In this document: piece by piece, positions 1 through 9,213 of the stretch
How the letters are laid out: each line of letters opens with the position of its first letter
Numbering within the stretch: the stretch's first letter is position 1
Assembly: GCF_036237275.1 (NCBI RefSeq)
Contig: NZ_CP108352.1
Location: forward strand, 1,054,001-1,118,000
Direction: 5' to 3'
DNA: 64,000 nucleotides
Origin: Streptomyces sp. NBC_01353
Lineage (GTDB): Bacteria; Actinomycetota; Actinomycetes; Streptomycetales; Streptomycetaceae
Program-made: the position numbers and the translations under genes
Notes under the pieces: model-generated
Seen by the model: the letters and a program-made list of their open reading frames with translations, nothing else
The model's database searches: none
Told to the model about the DNA's origin: nothing

Positions 1-8
1 TTCCAGGG

Positions 9-1163
9 ATGTCACCCACCTTTGACGTGATCGTCGTCGGCCTGGGCGGAATGGGCAGTGCCGCCGCCCACCATCTGTCCGCGCGCGGTGCCCGTGTGCT
101 GGGCCTGGAGAAGTTCGGTCCGGTGCACAGCCGCGGCTCCAGCCACGGGGGTTCGCGCATCACCCGGCAGTCCTACTTCGAGGACCCCGCCTACGTACCG
201 CTGCTGCTGCGCGCGTACGAGCTGTACGAGGCGCTGGAGCGCGACACCGGCCGGGACATCGCGACGCTGTGCGGCGGCGTGATGGTCGGCAGGCCCGAGT
301 CCCGCACCGTGTCCGGTTCGCTGCTCTCGGCCCGGCGGTGGGACCTGCCGCACGAGATGCTCGACGCGAAGGAGATCCGCCGCCGCTTCCCCACCCTGAC
401 CCCCACGGACGACGAGGTGGCGCTGTACGAGTCACGGGCGGGGCTCCTGCGCCCGGAGAACACCGTGGCGGCCCATCTCCAGCTCGCGACGCAGGCCGGC
501 GCGGACCTGCACTTCGAGGAGCCGATGGTGCGCTGGGAGCCGTACCGCGACGGGGTACGCGTCCACACCGCCGAGGACACCTACACCGCCGGGCAGTTGG
601 TGATCTGCCCGGGTGCCTGGGCGCCCCGGCTCCTCGACGACCTGGGAGTGCCGTTCACGATCGAGCGGCAGGTCATGCACTGGTTCCAGCCCGACGGCGG
701 CACCCGCCCCTTCCTCCCGGAGAACCACCCGATCTATATCTGGGAGGACGCGGACGACGTCCAGATCTACGGCTTCCCCGCGATCGACGGCCCGGAGCTC
801 GGTGCCAAGGTCGCCTTCTTCCGCAGGGGCACGGTGTGCACCCCGGAGACCATCGACCGGACCGTGCACGACGACGAGGTCGCGGCCATGGCCGGCCGGC
901 TGTCCCGGCACATCCCCTCGCTGCCCGGCCGCTTCCTCAAGGCCGCCACCTGCATGTACTCCAACACCCCCGACGAGCACTTCGTCATCGCGCGCCATCC
1001 GGAGCACCTCGAGTCGGTCACCGTCGCCTGCGGGTTCTCCGGCCACGGTTTCAAGTTCGTGCCCGTCGTCGGCGAGATCCTCGCCGACCTGGCACTGACG
1101 GGCACCACCGAGCACCCCATCGAGTTGTTCGATCCGCGGCGCCTGTCCGCCGCGCCCGCCTGA
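9..1163 (+). CDS. Sarcosine oxidase / N-methyl-tryptophan oxidase family flavoenzyme
   Basis: Monomeric sarcosine oxidase (MSOX) family, 384 residues, the usual length. The N-terminus has an FAD Rossmann motif ([10 protein letters not shown], about residues 9-18). Cys315 in the [10 protein letters not shown] motif is the covalent flavin cysteine of the family, and the C-terminal [10 protein letters not shown] stretch closes the FAD site. The family oxidises secondary amines such as sarcosine to glycine, formaldehyde and H2O2. It is first in a forward run with a Rieske oxygenase, betaine aldehyde dehydrogenase, permease and choline oxidase, so a role at the end of choline/betaine catabolism (sarcosine or dimethylglycine to glycine) is inferred. 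The ATG lies at the window edge, so an upstream start cannot be excluded. Confidence 0.88.
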   Translation: MSPTFDVIVVGLGGMGSAAAHHLSARGARVLGLEKFGPVHSRGSSHGGSRITRQSYFEDPAYVPLLLRAYELYEALERDTGRDIATLCGGVMVGRPESRTVSGSLLSARRWDLPHEMLDAKEIRRRFPTLTPTDDEVALYESRAGLLRPENTVAAHLQLATQAGADLHFEEPMVRWEPYRDGVRVHTAEDTYTAGQLVICPGAWAPRLLDDLGVPFTIERQVMHWFQPDGGTRPFLPENHPIYIWEDADDVQIYGFPAIDGPELGAKVAFFRRGTVCTPETIDRTVHDDEVAAMAGRLSRHIPSLPGRFLKAATCMYSNTPDEHFVIARHPEHLESVTVACGFSGHGFKFVPVVGEILADLALTGTTEHPIELFDPRRLSAAPA

Positions 1164-1174
1164 GGAGCCCCGCC

Positions 1175-2314
1175 ATGACGACCATGCCGCTGCCCCCGAG
1201 TCTGATCGCCACGCTCCCCGGCCACTTCTACACCGACCCGGAGATCTTCCGGCAGGAGCAGGAGCGGCTCTTCGAATCGACATGGTTCTGCGCCGTACGC
1301 GGCTCCGACCTCGCCAGGCCCGGCGCGTTCCGCACGGTGCGGATCGGCCGCGAGAGCGTGATCGTCACCCGTAACCGGGGCGGCGAGCTGCGCGCCTTCC
1401 TCAACGTCTGCCGGCACCGCGGCGCGCAGCTGTGCACCGAGGAGTCCGGTGACGTGCGGCGCGCGCTCCAATGTCCGTACCACGCCTGGACGTACGACCT
1501 CGACGGCAAGCTGATCGCGGCGCCGAACCTGGTGAAGATGCCCGACGTCGACCGCACCGCCTACGGTCTGGTGACGGTGCACCTGCGCGAATGGCTGGGG
1601 TACGCCTGGGTGTGCCTGGCCGACGAACCGCCCTCGTTCGAGGAGACCGTGGTCGGCGCGGCCGTGGAACGGCTCGGCGACGCCGCCACCATCGAGCGGT
1701 ACGGCACCGAGAACCTCGCGCTCGGCAAGCGCATCACGTATGACGTGAAGGCCAATTGGAAGCTGATCGTCGAGAACTTCATGGAGTGCTACCACTGCGC
1801 CACCATCCACCCCGAACTCACCGATGTGCTCCCGGAGTTCGCGGACGGCTACGCGGCCCAGTACTACGTGGGGCACGGTGCCGCGTTCGCCGAGGAGGTC
1901 AAGGGGTTCACCGTCGACGGCAGCGAGGGTTTCGCCCGACTGCCGGATGTGGCCGAGGAGCAGGACCGGCGCTACTACGCGATCACGGTCAAGCCGACCG
2001 TGTTCATCAACCTCGTCCCCGATCATGTGATCCTGCACCGGATGTTCCCGCTCGCCGAGGACCGCACGGTCGTCGAGTGCGACTGGCTGTACGCGCCCGA
2101 GGTCGTGGAGTCCGGCGCCGACGTGTCCAGGTCGGTGGAGCTCTTCCACCGGGTGAACGTGCAGGACTTCGACGCCTGCGAGCGCACCCAGCCGGCGATG
2201 GCCTCCCGCGCCTACCGGACCGGCGGCGTGCTCGTGCCCACCGAGCATCACATCGAGATCTTCCACGCATGGCTGCTCGAAAAGCTGCGGTCCCACTCCT
2301 CCGACCAGGCGTGA
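1175..2314 (+). CDS. Rieske oxygenase alpha subunit, glycine-betaine monooxygenase type (GbcA-like)
   Basis: Aromatic-ring-hydroxylating oxygenase alpha subunit, 379 residues. The Rieske [2Fe-2S] ligands are visible as C79-x-H81 and C100-x2-H103. The mononuclear iron site follows in the ENFMECYHCATIHPEL region. Among Rieske enzymes the size and the YHC..HPEL signature fit the quaternary-ammonium subgroup (GbcA, stachydrine and carnitine oxygenases), which demethylates or cleaves substrates such as glycine betaine. It starts 11 bases after the sarcosine-oxidase-type gene, with GAGGAG just upstream of the ATG. No ferredoxin-reductase partner (GbcB type) is present here; it may lie left of the window or be encoded elsewhere. 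The substrate is inferred from context. Confidence 0.85.
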   Translation: MTTMPLPPSLIATLPGHFYTDPEIFRQEQERLFESTWFCAVRGSDLARPGAFRTVRIGRESVIVTRNRGGELRAFLNVCRHRGAQLCTEESGDVRRALQCPYHAWTYDLDGKLIAAPNLVKMPDVDRTAYGLVTVHLREWLGYAWVCLADEPPSFEETVVGAAVERLGDAATIERYGTENLALGKRITYDVKANWKLIVENFMECYHCATIHPELTDVLPEFADGYAAQYYVGHGAAFAEEVKGFTVDGSEGFARLPDVAEEQDRRYYAITVKPTVFINLVPDHVILHRMFPLAEDRTVVECDWLYAPEVVESGADVSRSVELFHRVNVQDFDACERTQPAMASRAYRTGGVLVPTEHHIEIFHAWLLEKLRSHSSDQA

Positions 2315-2408
2315 TCACCGTCACATTCGGCATAGATCGCGGTCGTGCGGTGAGACACCAAGCTGCCAGGCGCCTTCGATACGGCGCTGACCAGGAGGAA
2401 CGAGAGAC

Positions 2409-3881
2409 ATGCCCGAACTCTTCATCGGCGGTGCGTGGCGGTCCGCGCTCGACGAGCGGACCCGTGAGATCCGCTGCCCGGCCGACGGCAGCCTGGTGGC
2501 GGTGGTCGACGAGGCCGGCGGCAAGGACACCGTCGAGGCCATCGCGGCCGCACGCCGTGCCTTCGACGAGGGCCCCTGGCCGTCGACCCCGGCCGCGGAC
2601 CGCGGTGACCTGCTGCTGCGCGTCGCCGACCTGCTGGTACGCGACAAGGACGCGCTGGCCCGCGCGGAGTCCCTCGACACCGGCAAGCGGCTGGTGGAGA
2701 GCGCGTACGACATGGACGACATCGCGAACTGCTTCCGCTACTTCGGCCGGCTCGCGGCAGCCGAGACGGGCCGGGTGATCGACACCGGCAGCGCGGGCAC
2801 CGACAGCCGGGTCGTGTACGAGCCGGTGGGGGTCTGCGGGCTGATCACGCCCTGGAACTACCCGTTGCTCCAGACGGCCTGGAAGGTCGCCCCGGCGCTC
2901 GCCGCGGGCAACACCTTCGTGCTGAAGCCGAGCGAGCTGACCCCGCACACCGCGCTCCATCTGATGCGGCTGCTCGCGGAGGCCGGGCTGCCGGACGGCG
3001 TGGCGAACCTGGTGCTCGGCGCGGGCCCCGAGGCGGGTGCGCCGCTCGCGGACCATCCCGACGTCGACCTGCTGTCCTTCACCGGCGGGGTGCAGACCGG
3101 GCGCCGGCTGATGGCGGCGGCCGCCGGGACGGTGAAGAAGGTCGCGCTCGAACTGGGCGGCAAGAACCCGAACATCGTCTTCGCGGACGCCGATTTCGAA
3201 GCCGCCGTGGACATGGCCCTGACGGCGGTGTTCCTGCACTCGGGGCAGGTCTGCTCGGCGGGCGCGCGTCTCCTGGTCGAGGACTCGCTGCACGACCGGT
3301 TCGTCGACGAGGTCGTGCGCCGGGCCGGCGAGATCCGGCTCGGCGGGCCTTTCGACGAGCGGGCCCGGACCGGGCCGCTCATCTCCGCCGCCCATCGCGC
3401 CAAGGTGGAGGCGTATGTGGAGCGCGGCCTCGCCGAGGGCGCGGTGCTGCGCTGTGGTGGCGCCCGGCCCGAAGGGCCCGCGTACGACCAGGGCTTCTAC
3501 TACCTGCCGACGGTCCTCGACGACTGCCACGCCGGGATGTCGGTGGTACGGGAGGAGTCCTTCGGGCCCGTCCTGACGGTGGAACGTTTCCGCGACGGCG
3601 ACGAGAACCAGGCCGTCCGGCTCGCGAACGACACGATCTACGGACTCGCGGGTGCGGTCTGGACGAGCGACGAGGCGCGGGCCCGCCGGATGGCGGCGCG
3701 GCTGCGCCTGGGCACGGTGTGGATCAACGACTACCACCCCTATCTGCCGCAGGCCGAGTGGGGAGGGTTCAAGCAGTCCGGCACGGGCCGTGAGCTCGGG
3801 CCGAGCGGGCTCGCCGAGTACCGCGAAACGAAGCACATCTGGCGCAACACCTCACCGGAGCCGCAGGGCTGGTTCGCCTGA
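2409..3881 (+). CDS. betB: Betaine-aldehyde dehydrogenase-type NAD(P)-dependent aldehyde dehydrogenase
   Basis: Full-length ALDH superfamily protein (490 residues). Visible motifs are the fold signature TPWNYPLLQ, the LSFTGGVQTG nucleotide-binding loop, the general-base glutamate in LELGGKNPN, and the nucleophilic cysteine in HSGQVCSAGARL. These fit the betaine aldehyde dehydrogenase group, which converts betaine aldehyde to glycine betaine. A strong AGGAGG-type ribosome site precedes the ATG. Because a choline oxidase, which can carry out both oxidations, lies two genes downstream, this enzyme probably clears released betaine aldehyde. Substrate assignment rests on neighbours; other amino-aldehydes are possible. 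Confidence 0.86.
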   Translation: MPELFIGGAWRSALDERTREIRCPADGSLVAVVDEAGGKDTVEAIAAARRAFDEGPWPSTPAADRGDLLLRVADLLVRDKDALARAESLDTGKRLVESAYDMDDIANCFRYFGRLAAAETGRVIDTGSAGTDSRVVYEPVGVCGLITPWNYPLLQTAWKVAPALAAGNTFVLKPSELTPHTALHLMRLLAEAGLPDGVANLVLGAGPEAGAPLADHPDVDLLSFTGGVQTGRRLMAAAAGTVKKVALELGGKNPNIVFADADFEAAVDMALTAVFLHSGQVCSAGARLLVEDSLHDRFVDEVVRRAGEIRLGGPFDERARTGPLISAAHRAKVEAYVERGLAEGAVLRCGGARPEGPAYDQGFYYLPTVLDDCHAGMSVVREESFGPVLTVERFRDGDENQAVRLANDTIYGLAGAVWTSDEARARRMAARLRLGTVWINDYHPYLPQAEWGGFKQSGTGRELGPSGLAEYRETKHIWRNTSPEPQGWFA

Positions 3882-3910
3882 CGCGACCTCTACCGTTCAG
3901 GAGTCACACC

Positions 3911-5467
3911 ATGGCAATCGCACCACCATCCCCGGCGGCCGACGACGCCGAGCTCGCCGAGTTCGGGTACCGCCCGGAACTGAAGCGGACGCTCGGCAAC
4001 TTCCACACGTTCGCGGCCGGCATCTCGTACATATCGATCCTCACCGGCACCTTCCAGCTCTTCTACTTCGGCTACGCCAGCGGCGGCCCCGCCTACTGGT
4101 GGTCGTGGCCGATGGTCTTCGTCGGGCAGTTCATGGTCGCGCTCTGCTTCGCTGAACTGGCGGCCCGCTATCCGGTCGCGGGATCCATCTACAACTGGGC
4201 GAAGAAGGTGGGCAATCCGCACATCGGCTGGCTGGCCGGCTGGATGATGATCATCGCCTCGGTCGTGTCGATCGCGGCCGTGGCCCTCGCCTATCAGCTG
4301 ACGCTCCCCCAGATCTCGTCGTTCTTCCAGTTCGTCGGGGACGGGTCGGGGACGTACGACGTGGCGACCAACGCGGTGCTCCTCGCCGCCGGTCTGATCC
4401 TCTTCACCACGGTCGTCAACGCCTTCGGTGTGAAGCTGATGGCCCGGATCAACACCGCGGGCGTCTTCCTCGAACTCATCGCCACCGTCGTGCTGATCGT
4501 GCTCCTCGCGGTGAACGTCGTCCGCGGCCCGCAGGTCGTCACGGAGACGGCCGGCACCGGCGACGGGCAGAGCTTCGGGTACCTCGGGGCGTTCCTGATC
4601 GCCTCGCTCGCCTCGGCCTATGTGATGTACGGCTTCGACACCGCGGCCTCGCTGGGCGAGGAGTCCCTGGACCCGTCCCGCAACGCGCCGCGCGCGATCA
4701 TCCGGGCCATCGTCGCCTCGTTCGTCCTGGGCGGGCTGATCCTGATCCTGGCGCTGATGAGCGTGTCGAGCCTGCGGGGCGAGAAGCTGTCCACGGACGG
4801 GCTGCAGTACGTCGTCCTCGACGTCCTCGGGCCGACGGCCGGCAAGGCGATGCTGTGGTGCGTGCTGATCGCCGTCACCGTCTGCGCGCTCGCGGTGCAC
4901 ACCGCGGCCGTACGGCTCGCCTTCGCCATGGCCCGGGACAACAACCTCCCCGCGTCCGGGCGGCTCGCGAAGGTCAGCCCGCGCTTCGGCACCCCGATCC
5001 TGCCGACCGTCATCATCGGCGTCCTGGCGCTGGCGATCCTGCTGGTGAACATCCGCCAGCCGCAGATCTTCACCGTGGTCACCAGCATCGGCATCGTGAT
5101 GATCTACGTCGCCTATCTGCTGGTCACCGGGCCGATGCTGGTCGCCCGGCTGCGCGGCCGATGGCAGCCCGCCGAGGGGAAGTTCTCACTCGGCCGCTGG
5201 GGACTGCCCGTCAACATCCTGGCCGTGCTGTGGGGCGGGGCGATGACGCTCAACCTCATCTGGCCGCGAGCGGCCGTCTACAACGCCGCCGCCCCCTACC
5301 ACTGGTATCTGCGGTGGGGTGCCGTCCTGTTCGTCGGCGCGATCGCGCTGGGCGGCTTCGCCTACTACTGGTTCGTCCAGCGGCACCGTACGGGCGTTCT
5401 GGCGGAACACGCCGCCGTCACGTCCCCCGGGACCGCTGCATTGAAGAAGGAGGTCACCCCCTCATGA
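3911..5467 (+). CDS. APC-superfamily permease, probable choline/betaine or related amine importer
   Basis: Amino acid-polyamine-organocation permease of 518 residues with about 12 hydrophobic segments, beginning after a roughly 40-residue polar N-terminus. The first segment region (GISYISILTGTFQLFYFGY) and the ELAARYPVAGSIYNW loop are typical of the amino-acid/choline transporter (ACT) branch. It belongs to the plasma membrane. GGAG lies 7 bases before the ATG. Its stop overlaps the choline oxidase start in an ATGA, so the two are translationally coupled, and this is the main argument for choline, betaine or a methylated amine as the substrate. GABA or another amino acid cannot be excluded from sequence alone. 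Confidence 0.8.
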   Translation: MAIAPPSPAADDAELAEFGYRPELKRTLGNFHTFAAGISYISILTGTFQLFYFGYASGGPAYWWSWPMVFVGQFMVALCFAELAARYPVAGSIYNWAKKVGNPHIGWLAGWMMIIASVVSIAAVALAYQLTLPQISSFFQFVGDGSGTYDVATNAVLLAAGLILFTTVVNAFGVKLMARINTAGVFLELIATVVLIVLLAVNVVRGPQVVTETAGTGDGQSFGYLGAFLIASLASAYVMYGFDTAASLGEESLDPSRNAPRAIIRAIVASFVLGGLILILALMSVSSLRGEKLSTDGLQYVVLDVLGPTAGKAMLWCVLIAVTVCALAVHTAAVRLAFAMARDNNLPASGRLAKVSPRFGTPILPTVIIGVLALAILLVNIRQPQIFTVVTSIGIVMIYVAYLLVTGPMLVARLRGRWQPAEGKFSLGRWGLPVNILAVLWGGAMTLNLIWPRAAVYNAAAPYHWYLRWGAVLFVGAIALGGFAYYWFVQRHRTGVLAEHAAVTSPGTAALKKEVTPS

Positions 5468-7026
5468 CCGAGACGTTCGACAGCGGAGAGTTCGACTACG
5501 TCGTCGTCGGCGGTGGAACCGCGGGCAACGTCGTCGCCGCGCGGCTCAGCGAGGACCCGTCCGTGACGGTCTGTGTGCTGGAGGCGGGGCCGAGCGACGT
5601 CGGGAACGACGACGTCCTCAAGCTGGAGCGGTGGATGGGACTGCTGGAGTCCGGCTACGACTGGGACTACCCGGTCGAACCCCAGGACAGCGGCAACAGC
5701 TTCATGCGGCACGCCCGAGCCAAGGTGCTCGGCGGCTGTTCCTCGCACAACTCCTGCATCGCCTTCTGGGCACCGGCGGAGGACCTGGACGACTGGGCGG
5801 GCGCCGGCTGTACGGGCTGGAGCGCGGCGGACCTCTTCCCGCTGTACCGCCGTCTGGAGAACAACGACGCCCCGGGTGACCACCACGGCCGGACCGGACC
5901 CGTCAAGCTCCGCACCCTCAAGGGCGGGGACCCGTGCGGCGAGGCGCTGCTGAAGGCGTGTGCGCAGGCCGGCATCCCCACGACCCCCTTCAACAGCGGC
6001 TCGACGGTCGTGCGGGGCGCGAACTGGTTCCAGATCAACTCGGACGAGAACAACATCCGGCAGTCCTCCTCGGTCGCCTATCTCCATCCGATCCTGGGCA
6101 AGCGTCCCAACCTGGAGATACGCACCGGAGTACGGGCGAAGAAGCTGGTCCTCGACGGGCGGCGCTGTGTCGGCGCCGAGTACCTGGACCCGGACCTGAT
6201 CCACACCCGGACGGTCCGCGCCCGCCGCGAGGTGATCGTCTCGTGCGGTTCCATCGACACCCCGAAGCTGCTGATGCTGTCCGGCATCGGCCCGGCGGAG
6301 CATCTGCGGGAGACGGGCGTCGAGGTGCTCGTGGACTCCGCGGGAGTCGGCGAGAACCTTCAGGACCACCCAGAGGGCGTCATCATGTGGGAGGCGGCGC
6401 AGCCGATGACCACCACGTCCAGCCAGTGGTGGGAGGCGGGCATCTTCTACGACACCGAGCCGGGTCTGGACCGGCCGGACCTGATGTTCCACTACGGCTC
6501 GGTGCCCTTCGACATGAACACCAGCCGGCACGGCTATCCGACCTCCGAGAACGCCTTCTGTCTGACGCCCAACGTCACCCGTGCCAAGTCCCGGGGCACG
6601 GTGCGGCTGCGGACCCGTGACTACCGTGACAAGCCGAGGGTCGACCCCCGGTACTTCACGCACGAGCACGACGCCCGGGTGATGACGTACGGCCTCAAGC
6701 TCGCGCGTCGCATCGCGCAGCAGCCCGCGCTCTCGGGCTGGGCGGGCGCCGAACTCGCGCCGGGGCCCGACGTCCGTACCGACGACGAGCTGCTCGACTA
6801 CATCCGCAAGACGCACAACACCGTCTACCACCCGGCGTGCACGGTGAAGATGGGTGCGGACGACGACCCGACGGCACCGCTCGACGCCCGACTGCGGGTC
6901 AAGGGGGTGGAGGGGCTGCGTGTCGCCGACGGGTCGGTGATGCCGGATCTCGTCACCGTCAATCCGTGCATCACGACCATGATGATCGGTGAGAAGTGCG
7001 CCGATCTGCTCCGCGAGGACGCGTGA
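5464..7026 (+). CDS. codA: Choline oxidase (GMC family)
   Basis: GMC flavoprotein of 520 residues that oxidises choline via betaine aldehyde to glycine betaine with O2. GGGTAG (residues 16-21) is the FAD dinucleotide motif. The MRHARAKVLGGCSSHNS stretch carries His95, the covalent FAD histidine of Arthrobacter choline oxidase (His99 there), with the active-site serine two residues on. The TVYHPACTVKMG and VNPCITTMMIG motifs give the catalytic His/Asn pair. The QWWEAGIFYDTEPGLDRPDL and HYGSVPFDMNT blocks are very close to that enzyme and unlike BetA-type dehydrogenases. It starts inside the permease stop codon (ATGA). The following hairpin closes the operon. Confidence 0.9.
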   Translation: MTETFDSGEFDYVVVGGGTAGNVVAARLSEDPSVTVCVLEAGPSDVGNDDVLKLERWMGLLESGYDWDYPVEPQDSGNSFMRHARAKVLGGCSSHNSCIAFWAPAEDLDDWAGAGCTGWSAADLFPLYRRLENNDAPGDHHGRTGPVKLRTLKGGDPCGEALLKACAQAGIPTTPFNSGSTVVRGANWFQINSDENNIRQSSSVAYLHPILGKRPNLEIRTGVRAKKLVLDGRRCVGAEYLDPDLIHTRTVRARREVIVSCGSIDTPKLLMLSGIGPAEHLRETGVEVLVDSAGVGENLQDHPEGVIMWEAAQPMTTTSSQWWEAGIFYDTEPGLDRPDLMFHYGSVPFDMNTSRHGYPTSENAFCLTPNVTRAKSRGTVRLRTRDYRDKPRVDPRYFTHEHDARVMTYGLKLARRIAQQPALSGWAGAELAPGPDVRTDDELLDYIRKTHNTVYHPACTVKMGADDDPTAPLDARLRVKGVEGLRVADGSVMPDLVTVNPCITTMMIGEKCADLLREDA

Positions 7027-7030
7027 CGGG

Positions 7031-7062
7031 GCGCCCGACCCGGCCGGTGCCGGGTCGGGCGC
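7031..7062. terminator. Bidirectional hairpin terminator
   Basis: Perfect 14-bp GC-rich stem (left arm 7031-7044, right arm 7049-7062) with a 4-base loop, between the convergent choline oxidase and subtilisin genes. No T tract is seen, as is usual in this genus. It can serve both operons. Confidence 0.75.
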
Positions 7063-7069
7063 TCTCGGC

Positions 7070-8872
7070 CTAGAAGGTGAGGTTCCAGGCGTCGATCCTG
7101 CCGGTGTCCTGGGCGGCGTTGTCGTTCACGCGGAGCTTCCAGACGCCGTTCGCGACCTCGGAGGAGGCGTTGACGGTGAAGGTCTGGACGATGTTGTCCG
7201 TGCCGCTGCCGGTCCGGTTGTGCACGGTGTACACGGTGCCGTCGGGGGCGACCAGGTCGACCTTCAGGTCACCGATGTAGGTGTGCTTGATGTCCACCCC
7301 GACCTTCAGGGTGGCCGGCGCGTTGCCGGTGACACCGCTGACCGTGATCGAGCTCTCCACGGTCGCGTTGTCGGCGATCGTGACGTCGCCGAGGTTCTCG
7401 AAGTACGCGCCGGGCGGCGGGGTGGAGCCGCCGACGGCCTTCAGCGCGTCGGCCGCGCCCTCACCGAAGAAGCCGTTGTTGGTCGTGGTGCCCTTGCAGC
7501 GGGTGTCCGAGGGGCACGCCCGGTCCGTGGCCTGCACGCCCAGCTGGTCCCGGATCTGCGCCGGGGTGAACGCCGGGTTCACACTCGCGATCAGCGCCGC
7601 GACGCCCGCCACGTGCGGGGAGGCCATCGACGTGCCGTTCATGTTTCCGTACTTGCCGCCCGGGAGCGTCGAGTAGACACCGGAGGCGCCGTCGCCGCCC
7701 GGGGCCGCGATGTCGATCACGCCGTTGCCGAAGTTCGAGTACGAGGCCTTCGCGCCGCCGTTGCCCTGCGCCGCGACCGTCACGACGCCCGGGAGCTCGG
7801 TCGGGATGTCGATGCAGGCGTTGGTGATGGTGCGGGTGACCGGCGTGGAGTCGTTGGGGCTCTCGCTGTCGGTCGTCTTGTTCGCCAGGTCGTAGTTGGA
7901 GTTGCCGGCGGCGGCGACCTGGAGCGAGCCCTTGCCCTCGGCGTACGCCTGGGCGCGCTTGACGCCCTCGATGATGGCGGCCTGGTCCACGTTGTCCGGG
8001 CAGTTGAACTGCCACGGGTCCGTGTAGTAGCTGTTGTTGGTGACCTTGAAGCCGTGGTCACCGGCCCACATGAAGCCGCAGACGGTGTTCTCGGCGAAGA
8101 AGAGGCTGCTGGTCGGCTCGGCGATGCGGACCGAGGAGATCTTCACGCCCGGCGCGACGCCGATGACGCCCTTGCTGTTCTTGGCGGCGGCGACGGTGCC
8201 GGCGACGTGCGTGCCGTGGGTGCCGACGTCCCGCCAGGCGCCGGCGCGGGTGTCCGCCTTGCCGTAGGCGCAGGAGACCGAGTCGGCCGCGTTGAAGTTG
8301 GGCGCGATGTCCTGGTGCTGGTCGTCGACGCCGGTGTCGAGGATGCCGACCTTGACGGAGGCGGAACCGGTGGTGACGGCCCAGGCCTGGTCGGCCTTGA
8401 TCTGGGTCATGTCCCAGCGGTTGGACTCCGTGAGCGTCGTCGGCGACTGCGCCGGGTTCGCGGGGAGCGCCGGGCTGTAGGCGTCGGAGGGGACGTCGGA
8501 GGTACGGGTGGCGCCGACCTGCTGGACGCCTGCGACCGTACGCATCGTCGAGGCGAAGCCCGTGGACGTCGAGTGGGCGACGATGACACCGATGGCGTCG
8601 TACGAGGCGAAGACCGAACCGCCGTTGCTCGCCACGGCGTTGCGCACGGCCGTGGTGTCACCGGGAGCGGTGATGACCAGGTAGGCGCGGGTACCGGCGG
8701 CCCAGGCGGCGGCCGGGGCCGCCACGTTCGCCGTCCTCGACACCGAGGCGCCGGCGGGCTCAGGGGTGGTCGATTCCACTGCCTGGGCGGGTGCGGCGAG
8801 AGCGACGGCCGCGCCGAGAGCGGCGGCGGCCGCGACCGAGAGTCTCAGCCGGCTGGATATGTGGGAAAACAA
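7070..8872 (-). CDS. Secreted S8 subtilisin-family serine peptidase with C-terminal P domain
   Basis: About 600 residues. A basic, alanine-rich signal peptide ends near APAQA. An I9-type propeptide region (AYLVITAPGD..) follows, then the subtilase domain with the triad Asp (VGILDTGVDDQHQD), His (GTHGTHVAGTVA) and Ser (NGTSMASPHVAG). The C-terminus is a P/Homo-B domain (KHTYIGDLKVDLVAPDGT, then NGVWKLRVNDNA). The export signal and propeptide imply an extracellular, self-maturing protease. The TTG start is chosen because GGAGGA sits 4 bases upstream and the signal peptide begins right after it; an ATG 23 codons upstream would place extra polar residues before the signal. The gene is monocistronic and convergent with the choline operon. 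Confidence 0.88.
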   Translation of the reverse strand: MFSHISSRLRLSVAAAAALGAAVALAAPAQAVESTTPEPAGASVSRTANVAAPAAAWAAGTRAYLVITAPGDTTAVRNAVASNGGSVFASYDAIGVIVAHSTSTGFASTMRTVAGVQQVGATRTSDVPSDAYSPALPANPAQSPTTLTESNRWDMTQIKADQAWAVTTGSASVKVGILDTGVDDQHQDIAPNFNAADSVSCAYGKADTRAGAWRDVGTHGTHVAGTVAAAKNSKGVIGVAPGVKISSVRIAEPTSSLFFAENTVCGFMWAGDHGFKVTNNSYYTDPWQFNCPDNVDQAAIIEGVKRAQAYAEGKGSLQVAAAGNSNYDLANKTTDSESPNDSTPVTRTITNACIDIPTELPGVVTVAAQGNGGAKASYSNFGNGVIDIAAPGGDGASGVYSTLPGGKYGNMNGTSMASPHVAGVAALIASVNPAFTPAQIRDQLGVQATDRACPSDTRCKGTTTNNGFFGEGAADALKAVGGSTPPPGAYFENLGDVTIADNATVESSITVSGVTGNAPATLKVGVDIKHTYIGDLKVDLVAPDGTVYTVHNRTGSGTDNIVQTFTVNASSEVANGVWKLRVNDNAAQDTGRIDAWNLTF

Positions 8873-9138
8873 TGCGTCCTCCGATGACCGGGTGGCGCTG
8901 GTGGCGCCGACCTGGCCGTGTGATGTGTGGGGTGGACGCAAGATCCCAGACGTTGCCGTGCGGAAGGAAGGATTCTGTCCGACAAGCCCGTTGGCGTTAC
9001 AGAGTGTTGACCTGACGGGACGCCGGTCGGGGAGGGTTTCCGCCTCGATGCGGTGCTTCGTTCCGGCTGGTACGTACCGGGCGTCGAGCCGGGCCCATGT
9101 CGGCGGGGATCCCCGGCCGGGCAGCTATCGTGGGCGCC

Positions 9139-9213
9139 GTGCGAGTGCTGCCGGGCGGGGACGACGTCGTAGGTGGGGTCGACCACCGGCCGGTGCCCGA
9201 GGGCTCGGAATGA
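9139..9213 (+). other. 24-codon ORF coupled to the kinase start; possible response-regulator remnant
   Basis: A GTG-initiated ORF begins VRVLPGGDD, resembling the MRVLLVEDD start of OmpR-type response regulators, then runs only to codon 24 and stops in an ATGA overlap with the histidine kinase. A GTG right after a TATCGT-like -10 element suggests a leaderless transcript. It may be what remains of a partner regulator after an internal deletion, or just a leader peptide. The rest of the 8873-9138 gap shows no gene and would hold the divergent promoters. Confidence 0.35.

Noticed and set aside
5464-7026. Call as BetA choline dehydrogenase
   Set aside because: The blocks around the covalent FAD His and catalytic His/Asn agree much better with choline oxidase; BetA lacks the covalent His.
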